Both the position numbers and the translations under genes were made by a program. Positions 32,775 through 40,294 of a stretch of 40,977 nt of DNA are shown here, in pieces. The notes beneath the pieces are model-generated. The model was given only the letters and a program-made list of their open reading frames with translations, was not told where the DNA came from and did no database searches. Origin of the DNA: a bacterium (GTDB lineage Bacteria; Patescibacteriota; Saccharimonadia; Saccharimonadales; Saccharimonadaceae); contig JAJYAA010000002.1 in assembly GCA_021779755.1 (NCBI GenBank), positions 1 through 40,977 of the forward strand. Reading direction: 5' to 3'. The stretch's first letter is position 1; each line of letters begins with the position of its first letter.

Positions 32775-33725
32775 ATGGCAACACGTCGCGAGAGACTCGA
32801 GGAACACGATAACGATTACGGATTTGACCCACGAGAGGTGCTGGATCACGGGACTCAGTTGGCCTATTCTCCTTCTGTTTCTGTCGTTATTCCATATTTT
32901 GAGACTGGAAAAGTTTTTGAAGCGGTGCTCGTATCCTTGCGGGCTGCGATAGATAGATACGGAGGGGATGTAGAGGTCATAGTCGTTGATGACGGTTCAG
33001 TAAAAAGACCTCTTGTAGATTACATGAAGGCTGGCGGTACGTGGCTTAAGCCTATTTTTCTTCCTGAGAACATGGGTAGAACGGAAGCTCGCAATAGAGG
33101 TATGAGGGCCACAACGAATGATATCGTACTCTTTTTAGACAGCGATATACTTATCGATGACCTACTCATATTTAATCATGTGAGGCTTCAGGCTGAGGCT
33201 CTCTCGAGAGGTCGACGGGCCATAGTGGTGAGTTTTTTTGAGTTTACGGACAAGAATGACTCGAGGATCTTTGAAGAGGGTGAGGTCGGAGCGAATTTGC
33301 GCTTGAATGATTTCCGTCTTGATTGTACTTATGGCGCGACATGGATAGGATGTGAAGATGATAAGCGTTTTATTGGCCAGCATATTAAGCTGGTTGAAGA
33401 AACGAATCAGTTTAGGAGCTGGCGGGGTAAGTACAAGGCGTGGATGCTGCCTAATATGGTATTGGGCGGTGCGTTCTCAGTGTGGAGAGATGAGATTCTT
33501 GCAATTGGAGGTTTTGATGCTAGGTTCAAGGGGTATGGATTTACCGAGACGTCGGCTGTGACAAGGTTGGTGGCAGAAAGGGCGAACGTCGTGATACCGT
33601 GTGTGGCTGGGGGAGGTCTCCATATCGACGACGAAGCAGTAAATGTATCGCGTACGGAAAAGGATAAAATATTTAAAGAAAAGCACGCTTTTTATAATAA
33701 TGTGTTTCTCATGGAGGAGGTGTAG
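32775..33725 (+). CDS. Glycosyltransferase family 2 with galactosyltransferase-C motif
   Basis: A 316-residue soluble GT2. VSVVIPYFETGKVFEAVL opens the GT domain (about residue 37), then VIVVDDGSVKRP, FLDSDILIDD with the DxD, and the late block GGFDARFKGYGFTETSAV, which matches the Glyco_transf_7C motif (GGFDxxFxGWGxED) of enzymes adding galactose or N-acetylgalactosamine, but with TE in place of the usual ED. I chose the ATG at 32775 as the first Met before the domain; earlier starts lie in another frame of the kinase gene. The end overlaps the HAD gene by one base. Confidence 0.8.
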   Translation: MATRRERLEEHDNDYGFDPREVLDHGTQLAYSPSVSVVIPYFETGKVFEAVLVSLRAAIDRYGGDVEVIVVDDGSVKRPLVDYMKAGGTWLKPIFLPENMGRTEARNRGMRATTNDIVLFLDSDILIDDLLIFNHVRLQAEALSRGRRAIVVSFFEFTDKNDSRIFEEGEVGANLRLNDFRLDCTYGATWIGCEDDKRFIGQHIKLVEETNQFRSWRGKYKAWMLPNMVLGGAFSVWRDEILAIGGFDARFKGYGFTETSAVTRLVAERANVVIPCVAGGGLHIDDEAVNVSRTEKDKIFKEKHAFYNNVFLMEEV

Positions 33726-34360
33726 TGAAGAAGGTTATATTTATTGATTGGAATCGGACCCTGTCTTTTGATCTGTTTTGGGGCCACCTCAAGGACCCAG
33801 AGCATCCCAACCATCGCCACCTGGCACCAATTGAGGAGTGGCTGTTTGTCGAGAATCGTGCATTAATTGGACCTTGGATGCGAGGAGACGTATCGGTTGA
33901 AGATGTTGTCGCGCGTATGTCAAAAGATATCAAGATTCCTGCGGAAGTAATCCTACAGGAGTTGCGCCACAGTTGTGAAGTGATGCGGTACTGTATTGTG
34001 GGGTTGGAGGAGCTTGTGCGTGAGATACGGAATCGTGGCATTAGGGTCATCATCGCGACGGATAACATGGATACATTTACGCGATTCACTGTTCCGGCGC
34101 TAAAAATTGACCAGATTTTTGACGGGTATATTAATTCTTATGACATTAAATGTTTAAAAGATGACGATGAGCCGGCCGATAGCATTTCTTTTTTCGACGA
34201 TTTTCTTGCAAGAAATGGGCTAGGATACGCTGATGTTATTCTTCTTGACGATTCTCCGGACAAAAGCGGGAAGTATCAAAAACTCGGCTTTGATAGGGTG
34301 CTTATAGATAGCCCGGAGACACTACAAAAGACACTAGAGACTTACGTCTATGGTTCATAA
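33725..34360 (+). CDS. HAD-superfamily protein with DxN nucleophile motif
   Basis: A 211-residue protein starting at GTG in a TAGTG overlap, with GGAGGAGG just upstream. Motif I reads FIDWNRTLS: the nucleophile Asp8 is kept but the usual second Asp is Asn10. Motif II is IIATDN (Thr), and motif IV is ILLDDSPDKSG with two Asp. The insertion (40-110) is a helical cap as in C1 HADs. The DWN variant also occurs in other HAD members, so the enzyme may still be a phosphatase, but catalysis would be altered. In the operon it probably removes or transfers a phosphate from a sugar intermediate. Confidence 0.7.
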   Translation: MKKVIFIDWNRTLSFDLFWGHLKDPEHPNHRHLAPIEEWLFVENRALIGPWMRGDVSVEDVVARMSKDIKIPAEVILQELRHSCEVMRYCIVGLEELVREIRNRGIRVIIATDNMDTFTRFTVPALKIDQIFDGYINSYDIKCLKDDDEPADSISFFDDFLARNGLGYADVILLDDSPDKSGKYQKLGFDRVLIDSPETLQKTLETYVYGS

Positions 34361-35081
34361 AAAGATAAACATTTGTTTACATAATGTCGTTGACAAGGAC
34401 TCGGACGTTGACTCTATTTACGACATTACTATTGCACAACTGGGCACATTAATCGTTGCGCTAAAAAAACACCTCGAGGGCGGTGTCATTGATGAGTACG
34501 AGCTGTTTTTCGATGATGGGTATCGGTCGTTTTTGACGCTTGCGCGATCTTTTGACTTCGGTGTGACCAACGCTAAAGTGCATGTTGCGATCATTACTCA
34601 GCAGTTAGGCAAGCCGGACAGGCTAAGTGTGTCCGATATTGTCGAGCTCGATCAAGCAGGTTTTTCGGTTGACTCACACAGTGTTTCACATGCTGCACTT
34701 GCGACATTCCGGGATGATGTCCTTCGGGAGACGCCTAGCGGTGGTAAATACAAAAACGTTGAACGCGGAAGAACAAGGGTCTTGTGTGAAAATGAGGTGT
34801 TATATCAGCTGCGCGAATCTGCAAGATTACTTGAAAGCATAATTTCCAATGCCTCGCCTAGTTTTGTGCTTCCGTATGGCTTATACAATAGTTCTACAGC
34901 ATTGATTGCCGGCACTCGCACTTCCTACGGCAGGCTGTATACTTGTGACTCGGGATTTGACATTGGACAGTATCTTGCACCGCGCATCCTATTGACTCAG
35001 GAGAATGTTGATAACATCGGGGAGATAGTAGCTGGTCTGTCCATTGAGGCGGTTAGATTAAGGGGTGGATTGACTCTTTAG
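34350..35081 (+). CDS. Polysaccharide deacetylase-like (CE4/NodB) protein
   Basis: A 243-residue protein with the NodB motifs in order: ELFFDDGYRSF (Asp55-Asp56, base and metal ligand), VDSHSVSHAAL (His110 and His114, metal ligands), and SFVLPYGLYN (175-177 in the RxPYG place, but with Leu instead of Arg). It lacks a signal peptide, so it would act in the cytoplasm. A sugar-nucleotide or lipid-linked N-acetyl sugar is the likely substrate, consistent with the UDP-sugar dehydrogenase upstream. The start overlaps the HAD gene by 11 bases. It is the last gene of the operon. Confidence 0.75.
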   Translation: MVHKKINICLHNVVDKDSDVDSIYDITIAQLGTLIVALKKHLEGGVIDEYELFFDDGYRSFLTLARSFDFGVTNAKVHVAIITQQLGKPDRLSVSDIVELDQAGFSVDSHSVSHAALATFRDDVLRETPSGGKYKNVERGRTRVLCENEVLYQLRESARLLESIISNASPSFVLPYGLYNSSTALIAGTRTSYGRLYTCDSGFDIGQYLAPRILLTQENVDNIGEIVAGLSIEAVRLRGGLTL

Positions 35082-35139
35082 CTCAATTGGTTGAGGGGCC
35101 GTTTCGTTTGTTGTTTTTCGAGACCGACAAGCTGAGCCA
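35072..35139 (+). other. tRNA-like remnant
   Basis: TTAGCTCAATTGGTTGAGG (35078-35096) looks like a tRNA D arm. From 35117 the order T-loop TTCGAGA, five bases, seven bases, G and CCA (ending 35139) has exactly the spacing of a tRNA 3' end. The stems do not pair (acceptor GACTCTT against AAGCTGA, T stem TGTTT against CCGAC), so it is not a working tRNA. It may be what is left of a tRNA gene used as an integration site. Confidence 0.25.
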
Positions 35140-35146
35140 TGAAAAG

Positions 35147-35170
35147 AAGAGTCCTTGTGGCTCTTTTTTT
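35147..35170 (+). terminator. Terminator of the second glycan operon
   Basis: AAGAG-CC pairs with GG-CTCTT around TTGT with one bulged T, followed by seven T residues. A strong intrinsic terminator on the plus strand. Confidence 0.8.
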
Positions 35171-35322
35171 CTTGGCTCCGTTGTTTGGCTCGATTCAGCA
35201 ACACGCCAGCTTGTCTGGCGGTAGTTGCTGGTCGGTGCAGCGACTGAAGTGAAAAGGTGTTTACATTTTTTCACGAACAAGCGAAGGATGCCTTGGCTGC
35301 TGTCCAGCCGTCAAAGCTAACG

Positions 35323-35351
35323 TTGACTTAATATTATATTTATGATAAAAT
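35323..35351 (+). promoter_or_regulatory. Promoter of the 68-residue gene
   Basis: TTGACT (35323-35328), 17-base spacer, TAAAAT (35346-35351). The RNA should start near 35358, right at the base of the 9-bp hairpin that follows. This is among the best consensus promoters in the window. Confidence 0.7.
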
Positions 35352-35356
35352 AATAC

Positions 35357-35378
35357 ATAACTTACAAAAGTAAGTTAT
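35357..35378 (+). promoter_or_regulatory. 5'-terminal mRNA hairpin
   Basis: ATAACTTAC/GTAAGTTAT, nine perfect pairs with an AAAA loop, at the predicted 5' end of the small-gene transcript. Such ends protect mRNA from decay or regulate translation. Confidence 0.55.
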
Positions 35379-35408
35379 CATACTCCGATACCAATCCCAG
35401 GAGAACAG

Positions 35409-35615
35409 ATGCGCGATCTCGCTACACCCGAAGGTGTCGTCGCTCACATGAGTGAGTCGACGTCTAGGGACGACTGGAACAAGCGCTGCGAGGAAGTCGT
35501 GGCGGCCAATGAGGGTGGCTATCCGAACTTCTGGTTTGGGACGGTCATCTTGTCGGGCCTTGTCGATGAGACTCTCGGCCCCGGCAGTTCCGACATCAAG
35601 ATCACCAGCATTTAA
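35409..35615 (+). CDS. 68-residue protein of unknown function
   Basis: The small gene is a complete unit: promoter, 5' hairpin, AGGAGA ribosome binding site, a 68-codon frame, and a long 3' hairpin. Its base composition is clearly more G+C-rich than its neighbours. The product is acidic, soluble and without a signal peptide; it contains SRDDWNKRCEEVVAANEGG then YPNFWFGTVILSGLVDETLG. No family is recognised. The strong expression signals suggest an abundant protein or peptide; foreign origin is likely from composition. Confidence 0.65.
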   Translation: MRDLATPEGVVAHMSESTSRDDWNKRCEEVVAANEGGYPNFWFGTVILSGLVDETLGPGSSDIKITSI

Positions 35616-35635
35616 CCCTGACTGATCGGAGCTCA

Positions 35636-35682
35636 GCTCCACGTCAGACGACGAGCAATGCTCTGCGTCAACGACGTGGAGC
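35636..35682 (+). terminator. Extended 3' hairpin of the small gene
   Basis: GCTCCACGTC (35636-35645) pairs with GACGTGGAGC (35673-35682). Inside, GACG (35647-35650) pairs with CGTC (35666-35669) and GAGC with GCTC at the tip, forming one long interrupted rod. Only weak T-richness follows (ATTCTCATT), so either termination or 3'-end protection is meant. Confidence 0.5.
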
Positions 35683-35874
35683 ATTCTCATTGATGCCGCT
35701 ACCCGCTTGATAATTATTAAAAATTTTCTATATTTGTTACGGGTCAGGACTTACTGGGGCACGCAGCCGAGTGTTTATCTGATAATTAATTGAAAAACTT
35801 ATGTCAATGATAGTTCGTGGGGTTCGTGAATGTATGCTTATGCGAAACATATGTCGCAGCGAAATTGTTTATGC

Positions 35875-35880
35875 TAATCT
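35875..35880 (+). promoter_or_regulatory. Extended -10 for a leaderless mRNA
   Basis: TGCTAATCT (35872-35880) is an extended -10; six bases later is the ATG at 35887. No ribosome binding site is present. Confidence 0.4.
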
Positions 35881-35886
35881 GGTATT

Positions 35887-36543
35887 ATGAATGAAAATCC
35901 TACAACTACGTCTGACAAAAGCATAAAGGCAAAAAAGAGTTATAGCTGGCTTGGTGCGGGCGGCGTTATTGTCCTGATGCTAATCGCTCTTGTCGGCATC
36001 GGCTTTTCTGCGTACAGCTGGAAACACAATCGGTCACTGGCGTCTACTATTGATGCTAATAACACCCAAATACAAGACCTTAACAACAAAGTCAGCAGCT
36101 TGACTGCAAGTGTAGCAAATGCACAAAAAGCCACAGCAACGACGAGCAATAATGTTATTGCAATAAAAGAGTTGGGGATTAAGCTGACTGTGCCAGATTC
36201 ACTTAGCGACCTGACATATAGCTACACCTCAGCAACAGTCAAAGACGGCGCGACATCGACGAAAATCGAGAATGCAAACCTTTCAACAAAAACAATTACA
36301 GATTTGTTTCAGGATAATGTCTGTAGTTCGCAAACAGCGGCCCTGGGCGTGTTGAGCAGGCAAGATGGCCAATTTAAGGCCGCATATTCGGCCACTTTAG
36401 TTAAGCAATTTCCGACGTTTTATATTGCGTACTCAACCCCACAAGAATACTGCTCCCAAAAGCAGGTCGACACTCGCCAGCAAACTGTTACTCAAAGCTT
36501 GGCTGACCTAAAGTCGGCCCTCGCTTCGGTTGAGCAGCTTTAA
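35887..36543 (+). CDS. Membrane-anchored coiled-coil protein of unknown function
   Basis: A 218-residue protein with a basic start, one membrane helix (about 23-44), and an outside part. After the helix a heptad-like stretch (LASTIDANNTQIQDLNNKVS, continuing to about 85) should form a coiled coil. It is followed by a mixed domain of about 120 residues with two Cys (around VCSS and YCSQ) that could form a disulphide. I recognise no family. It lies just upstream of the second sortase cluster, separated by a gap holding a weak hairpin (36554-36570), and may be a cell-envelope subunit. Confidence 0.6.
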   Translation: MNENPTTTSDKSIKAKKSYSWLGAGGVIVLMLIALVGIGFSAYSWKHNRSLASTIDANNTQIQDLNNKVSSLTASVANAQKATATTSNNVIAIKELGIKLTVPDSLSDLTYSYTSATVKDGATSTKIENANLSTKTITDLFQDNVCSSQTAALGVLSRQDGQFKAAYSATLVKQFPTFYIAYSTPQEYCSQKQVDTRQQTVTQSLADLKSALASVEQL

Positions 36544-36722
36544 TCAATTACCGCCAAGCTATTTTCTTGGTTATTTAGATAATGCTTAAATGTTACTGGA
36601 CCTTTTTCTAAAGGGCAACTTATTTAGTATATTTACAAATATATTTATTAAGAATATGATGAGCATACAAACACAGACACTCTTCGTTGACAAAGTAATA
36701 GGCAATATCATAAGGAGGAATT

Positions 36723-37244
36723 ATGAAAAAACTATCACAGGTCATAGCGGTGGGTACTGTCATCTTGGCGCCTTTATTGGCGAGTGGCAGCGCTTTTGCG
36801 GTCGGTACTTGCCCGACCGGGTATACGGGGCCAAATTCAAACAATCAATGCGTGTCTGTGACGACCTATGATTGTTCTGTTATCAACAATAATATGGTTA
36901 GTATTATCAATGAGAACTTCCAGGTTGCCGTGACGGGCGATGCGATTAATGGTTCGTCCGGATCAGCTACAAACAGCAACGGCGTAACGTTTAACGCGAC
37001 GGTCAAAAACGAAACCTGTACGGTCGTCGCAACGGTTGCGCCAATCGAGCCAACTCCTGAGGTTGTGACCCCAGTCGAGACAGTTCAGGCTGTTCAGGCG
37101 CCGGCGCAAGAGGTAGCTACCGTCCTACCCGACACCAGTAGCGATTCAACGATGGGCCTATTGTTTGGCTTGGTCGGAGCTCTCGGTGTGGGCGGTGCCT
37201 TGTCGGTGCTTGCTGCAAAATCCTATAGTCGCTTAAAGTCTTAG
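36723..37244 (+). CDS. Secreted surface protein with LPDTS-type sorting signal
   Basis: A 173-residue protein preceded by AAGGAGG. Its signal peptide ends at GSAFA. The mature part begins VGTCPTGYTGPNSNNQCV, with two to four Cys. A Pro/Val/Glu-rich spacer (VAPIEPTPEVVTP) follows, then VLPDTSSDS, a hydrophobic helix (GLLFGLVGALGVGGALSVL) and a short basic tail. The LPDTS pentapeptide is a variant LPxTG signal with Ser in place of Gly. The next gene is a small sortase, so enzyme and substrate again stand together. Confidence 0.75.
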   Translation: MKKLSQVIAVGTVILAPLLASGSAFAVGTCPTGYTGPNSNNQCVSVTTYDCSVINNNMVSIINENFQVAVTGDAINGSSGSATNSNGVTFNATVKNETCTVVATVAPIEPTPEVVTPVETVQAVQAPAQEVATVLPDTSSDSTMGLLFGLVGALGVGGALSVLAAKSYSRLKS

Positions 37245-37267
37245 CAACTCATAGCTGTTTGTGGCAT

Positions 37268-37858
37268 ATGAAAAAGCTGGTTGATGGTCGATGGCTCTAT
37301 GTACTCGCGGGTATCTTAAATATCGCTGTTGGGGTGATGTTTTATGCTGTTAACTTGCAGCCACAACCAGCTCAGTTGGCGACTATCACAGCGGTTGTCC
37401 ACAAGCCTCAGCTGCCCAAGGTGCGGGTTGTTCCGGCGACAACTGGCGTACCGACGCGCATTGTAATTCCGAGTCTAAAAATTGATTTGGTCGTTGGTGT
37501 CGGATCGTTCAACGCCGCCAGCCGTAGCTGGACGATTGATGCTAGTAGAGCATTCTATGCCGATATTTCGTTGCCCGCCAACAATAGTAACGGTCGAACT
37601 TTGATATATGGCCACGCGCAGTGGCAGGTCTTTGGCAACCTACCGGATATTAGGCCGCAAGCCGAAGCCATTGTGTATACGGATAGTGGATATGAATTTC
37701 ATTACAGTTATCAGTCTAGAACTGATGTTGTGCCGACCGATACAACAATCTTTAGCGCTAGTGGGCCACCGACACTAGTTTTACAAACGTGTTCTGGTAA
37801 TTGGGACGCCTATCGTACGATGTATTACTTTAAATTTGAGGCGCTAAATAAAGTATGA
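37268..37858 (+). CDS. Small sortase (class D/F-like)
   Basis: A 196-residue sortase with one N-terminal membrane helix (about 10-27). The catalytic residues are His116 in TLIYGHAQW, Cys175 in LVLQTCSGNW and Arg183 in DAYRTMYY, all in the usual order. It starts at the ATG at 37268; an upstream TTG (37259) is less likely. It has no long N-terminal arm, unlike the sortase at 16610, and follows its probable substrate at 36723 by 23 bases. The ATGA overlap with the next GT2-like gene shows coupled translation. Confidence 0.85.
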   Translation: MKKLVDGRWLYVLAGILNIAVGVMFYAVNLQPQPAQLATITAVVHKPQLPKVRVVPATTGVPTRIVIPSLKIDLVVGVGSFNAASRSWTIDASRAFYADISLPANNSNGRTLIYGHAQWQVFGNLPDIRPQAEAIVYTDSGYEFHYSYQSRTDVVPTDTTIFSASGPPTLVLQTCSGNWDAYRTMYYFKFEALNKV

Positions 37859-38886
37859 ATCAGCAGATCATTACGCAACTCATAGAGATCATCTTGTTGG
37901 CGATAGTCAGTATGGGGCTACTGTTGGTTGTGATGGCTAGTGTTTACGATATGCGGACAGTCAGGCAACGCTATATTCTAAGTTCGTTTGTACGTAAACT
38001 ACGTTGTCCGCGTCAGCCGCACGTAACGGTGCTAATTTATGCAAAGAATAATGCCGGGTCAATCGAGGCTTGTCTGAAGAGTGTCATTCACAGTCGTTAT
38101 TACGAATACGATATTGTGGTTGTCGACAATGTATCTAGCGATAACACCAAGCGGCTTGTTCGTGATTTTATATCAAAACACCCGCACGTCGCCATCTACC
38201 TGTACGCAAAAGTCAAACCAAGTGATCGATTGTCGTCGCTCGGGCATGGTTACGCCAGGAGCCAAAAAGGCGCAATGGTCTTGGCTCTGACGGCTGATAG
38301 TATAGTTGCGCCGACATTAATCAAAAACTTAGCGGCGCGTTTGATGATAAGTCCAGAGATTAAGGCTGTGTCTATGGCGGAACTTAGTCCGGGTGTCGAA
38401 AGTTTGGCAGCGACCTTAGCTCACGTCCGGAAGTTAACGCATAATATTTATAGCAAGGGCCTTGCGCAGCTGAACGTGGGTAGACTGCAGGTAGGTAACT
38501 TAAACGTGATGTATCGCAAAGATGTCCTGGTGCACGCCAGGCATGGGCAAAAAGTTAAGCATACTTACGGCGGTAGTGTGATAAAGCCGGAGGCGTCACA
38601 GGCCATGGGGGCAATGAATTATATACTGTCTTTTGCGGCCGTCATCACGACTACGTATTGCATGTACGCTGCCGCTACGTTACAAAGTAGCGAGTTGCTA
38701 GTCGTGAGCTGGCTGATTTGCGTTGTCTGGCTGTTGTTGGTGATTTGGGCAGACGATGCCACAATTCGGCAAAAACTGCGACTCAGCTTTTTTGTGCCAT
38801 CGATGTACTTTTTGCTCTATGCGCAGCAAATTGTCGTCCTAGTAACAAATTTAGCCCGGACGATACCACTTACCATACGCCGATAA
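37855..38886 (+). CDS. Degenerate membrane GT2-like protein
   Basis: A 343-residue protein with an N-terminal membrane helix, a GT2-type domain and three to four C-terminal helices. VTVLIYAKNNAGSIEACLKS and IVVVDNVSSDNT are recognisable, but the DxD place reads LALTADSIVAP and the later ED(x)xL block is missing (KVKHTYGG at that position). It may have lost catalysis or use a different acceptor. It is coupled to the sortase gene before it, suggesting it works with cell-wall protein modification. Confidence 0.6.
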   Translation: MNQQIITQLIEIILLAIVSMGLLLVVMASVYDMRTVRQRYILSSFVRKLRCPRQPHVTVLIYAKNNAGSIEACLKSVIHSRYYEYDIVVVDNVSSDNTKRLVRDFISKHPHVAIYLYAKVKPSDRLSSLGHGYARSQKGAMVLALTADSIVAPTLIKNLAARLMISPEIKAVSMAELSPGVESLAATLAHVRKLTHNIYSKGLAQLNVGRLQVGNLNVMYRKDVLVHARHGQKVKHTYGGSVIKPEASQAMGAMNYILSFAAVITTTYCMYAAATLQSSELLVVSWLICVVWLLLVIWADDATIRQKLRLSFFVPSMYFLLYAQQIVVLVTNLARTIPLTIRR

Positions 38887-39017
38887 CGCGACGGTGTTGA
38901 TATTGGCTGTGCGACACAAAATGATTTTTATGTGAGAATTTTCATATACTAAGGATTTATTTTAGATTATGCTCACCCTGGGTGGCCGAGTGGAGTTGGC
39001 TGCGATAGGGGGTTTAG

Positions 39018-39488
39018 ATGGCTGTAGCGAAGAGCTTGCGAATAATTGGGGCTTGGGGGGTTTCACGCCAGACACTCTTAATTTTAATCCTGGCTGTAAT
39101 TGTTGTTTGCGCCGCCATAGTTGGGTGGCGTTATGCTTATCTGGATTATCAGTTATCGAGTGCCGAGCACAGCCCGAATGTGCAGGCATCGTCCCTTGAG
39201 GGTAGTTTGCTGGATACGACGATGCCGTCAGCAACGAATATCCAAGTTCAGACTACTTCTGGCGGTATTGATAATACACCACCGGTCATCAAGATTAATA
39301 ATCAAGCGGTCGACATGCCGGCGAGTGGTGAAGTGCACCAGGTAATTCAGGATTCTGGCGGCAAAACCGTTGTTGATGTGTCAGTGCAGTCTAACGCATC
39401 AGACAACAGTAGCACTAGTTCGTCGACTAGTGTACAGCTAAGTTCCACTAGTGAATCGACGGTTGAAAGTAGCCATCAAGCACCTTAG
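39018..39488 (+). CDS. Ser/Thr-rich membrane-anchored surface protein
   Basis: A 156-residue protein with AGGGGG before the ATG. One membrane helix (about 19-36) is followed by an outside part of low complexity, ending in a Ser/Thr run (DNSSTSSSTSVQLSSTS). No sorting signal or enzyme motif is visible. The tail could be glycosylated. TATACT (38945-38950) may be its -10 box. It belongs to the run of surface genes after the second sortase. Confidence 0.55.
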   Translation: MAVAKSLRIIGAWGVSRQTLLILILAVIVVCAAIVGWRYAYLDYQLSSAEHSPNVQASSLEGSLLDTTMPSATNIQVQTTSGGIDNTPPVIKINNQAVDMPASGEVHQVIQDSGGKTVVDVSVQSNASDNSSTSSSTSVQLSSTSESTVESSHQAP

Positions 39489-39498
39489 GCTGGTCAGT

Positions 39499-39546
39499 CG
39501 ATCCGGGGAGATACATAGAGATCTCCCCAGATCGGGCGAACACCCG
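39499..39546 (+). promoter_or_regulatory. Pair of overlapping hairpins before the repeat-protein gene
   Basis: CGATC-C-GGGGAGAT pairs with ATCTCCCC-A-GATCG (39499-39534). A second hairpin, CGGG-CGAACA-CCCG (39533-39546), shares two bases with it, so the two compete. Neither is followed by T residues; they precede the GGGAGGT ribosome binding site at 39569-39575. Confidence 0.45.
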
Positions 39547-39579
39547 GAGAGGTATTAATAATCAACGAGGGAGGTATAT

Positions 39580-40182
39580 ATGAAAGCAAAAAAAGCATTA
39601 GGGTCAACATTGGCATCACTCGGTTTTGTAGTGAGCTTTGCGGCTCTTGCGAGCGCGGCACCAGGTTCCACAATCGGTACTACTGGACCAGACTCGTATA
39701 ACAAAGTTAAAAATACCAGCTCACAGAGCTTAGTGGTCAGGAACACTAATGACATCGGTGTTCGCAATACTAATCACCAAAACTCCTGGTCTGGTGAAGC
39801 TACAGTTGTACACAATACAACAGGCGGCAATGCTACGTCAGGTAACGCTTCAAACGCTAATGCCTTGAGTGTATCTGCGACGGTTAACAATGCTGCAACG
39901 ACAGCCCCAGCCGTAGCTGCGGTTGCCGTAAATAATGTCGTTAACGATGCAACGTCGGCTATAACTCAAACTGGCCCAGACTCTACCAACAAAGTCGAGA
40001 ACACGACAACGAGTAAGGTCTACATTCACAACGACAACGACTTATCTGTCGACAACTCTAACTGTCAGATGGCAAAGTCTGGCGATGCAACAGTAACAGA
40101 CAACACGACCGGCGGTTCTGCTACTAGCGGTAACGTTTCTAACACGAACACAACAACAGTTTCGTTTAACGTTTCCAACTAA
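39580..40182 (+). CDS. Secreted protein with two ~70-residue repeats
   Basis: A 200-residue protein with a strong GGGAGGT site and a signal peptide ending ALASA. The mature part consists of two repeats of about 70 residues. Each begins TGPDSxNKVxNT, has a NDNDLSVDNSN-type middle and ends with SGDATVxxNTTGGxATSGN. A spacer rich in Ala and Val separates them. The sequence is typical of a beta-solenoid, with the Asn/Thr ladders pointing outward. It has no sorting signal or membrane helix after the signal peptide. It may assemble outside the cell, but no function is known. The SGDA module recurs in the next gene. Confidence 0.65.
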   Translation: MKAKKALGSTLASLGFVVSFAALASAAPGSTIGTTGPDSYNKVKNTSSQSLVVRNTNDIGVRNTNHQNSWSGEATVVHNTTGGNATSGNASNANALSVSATVNNAATTAPAVAAVAVNNVVNDATSAITQTGPDSTNKVENTTTSKVYIHNDNDLSVDNSNCQMAKSGDATVTDNTTGGSATSGNVSNTNTTTVSFNVSN

Positions 40183-40251
40183 CTTGATCGCTCATTAATA
40201 TATGTCCGATCAAGTAAAACGGGAGGGGGTGATGCCCGACACACCCTCCCG
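40183..40251 (+). promoter_or_regulatory. Two hairpins between the repeat proteins
   Basis: CTTGATCG/CGATCAAG (40183-40214) directly follows the stop codon. The G+C-rich stem CGGGAGGG...CCCTCCCG with two further pairs follows (40220-40251). Without T-runs these may be mRNA stabilisers giving different amounts of the two proteins. Confidence 0.45.
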
Positions 40252-40294
40252 ACCAAATGATACGTAGTCTTACTATAAAGCAGGAGGTGTGGTC

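Larger units (their letters stand above)
35082..35408. other. Gene-free stretch between the second glycan operon and the 68-residue gene
   Basis: In these 327 bases I find no gene. They contain the tRNA-like remnant, the operon terminator (35147-35170), an A+T-rich spacer, and the promoter and 5' hairpin of the small gene at 35409. Confidence 0.6.

Noticed and set aside
38970-39030. tRNA-Ser/Leu-like D arm GGTGGCCGAGTGG
   Set aside because: Only the D-arm words match; no acceptor partner, anticodon stem or T arm follows, and the segment runs into the coding region at 39018.
38969-39199. Open frame of 76 codons overlapping the start of the Ser/Thr-rich surface gene
   Set aside because: It has no ribosome binding site and overlaps the better supported frame at 39018, which has AGGGGG and a membrane helix.
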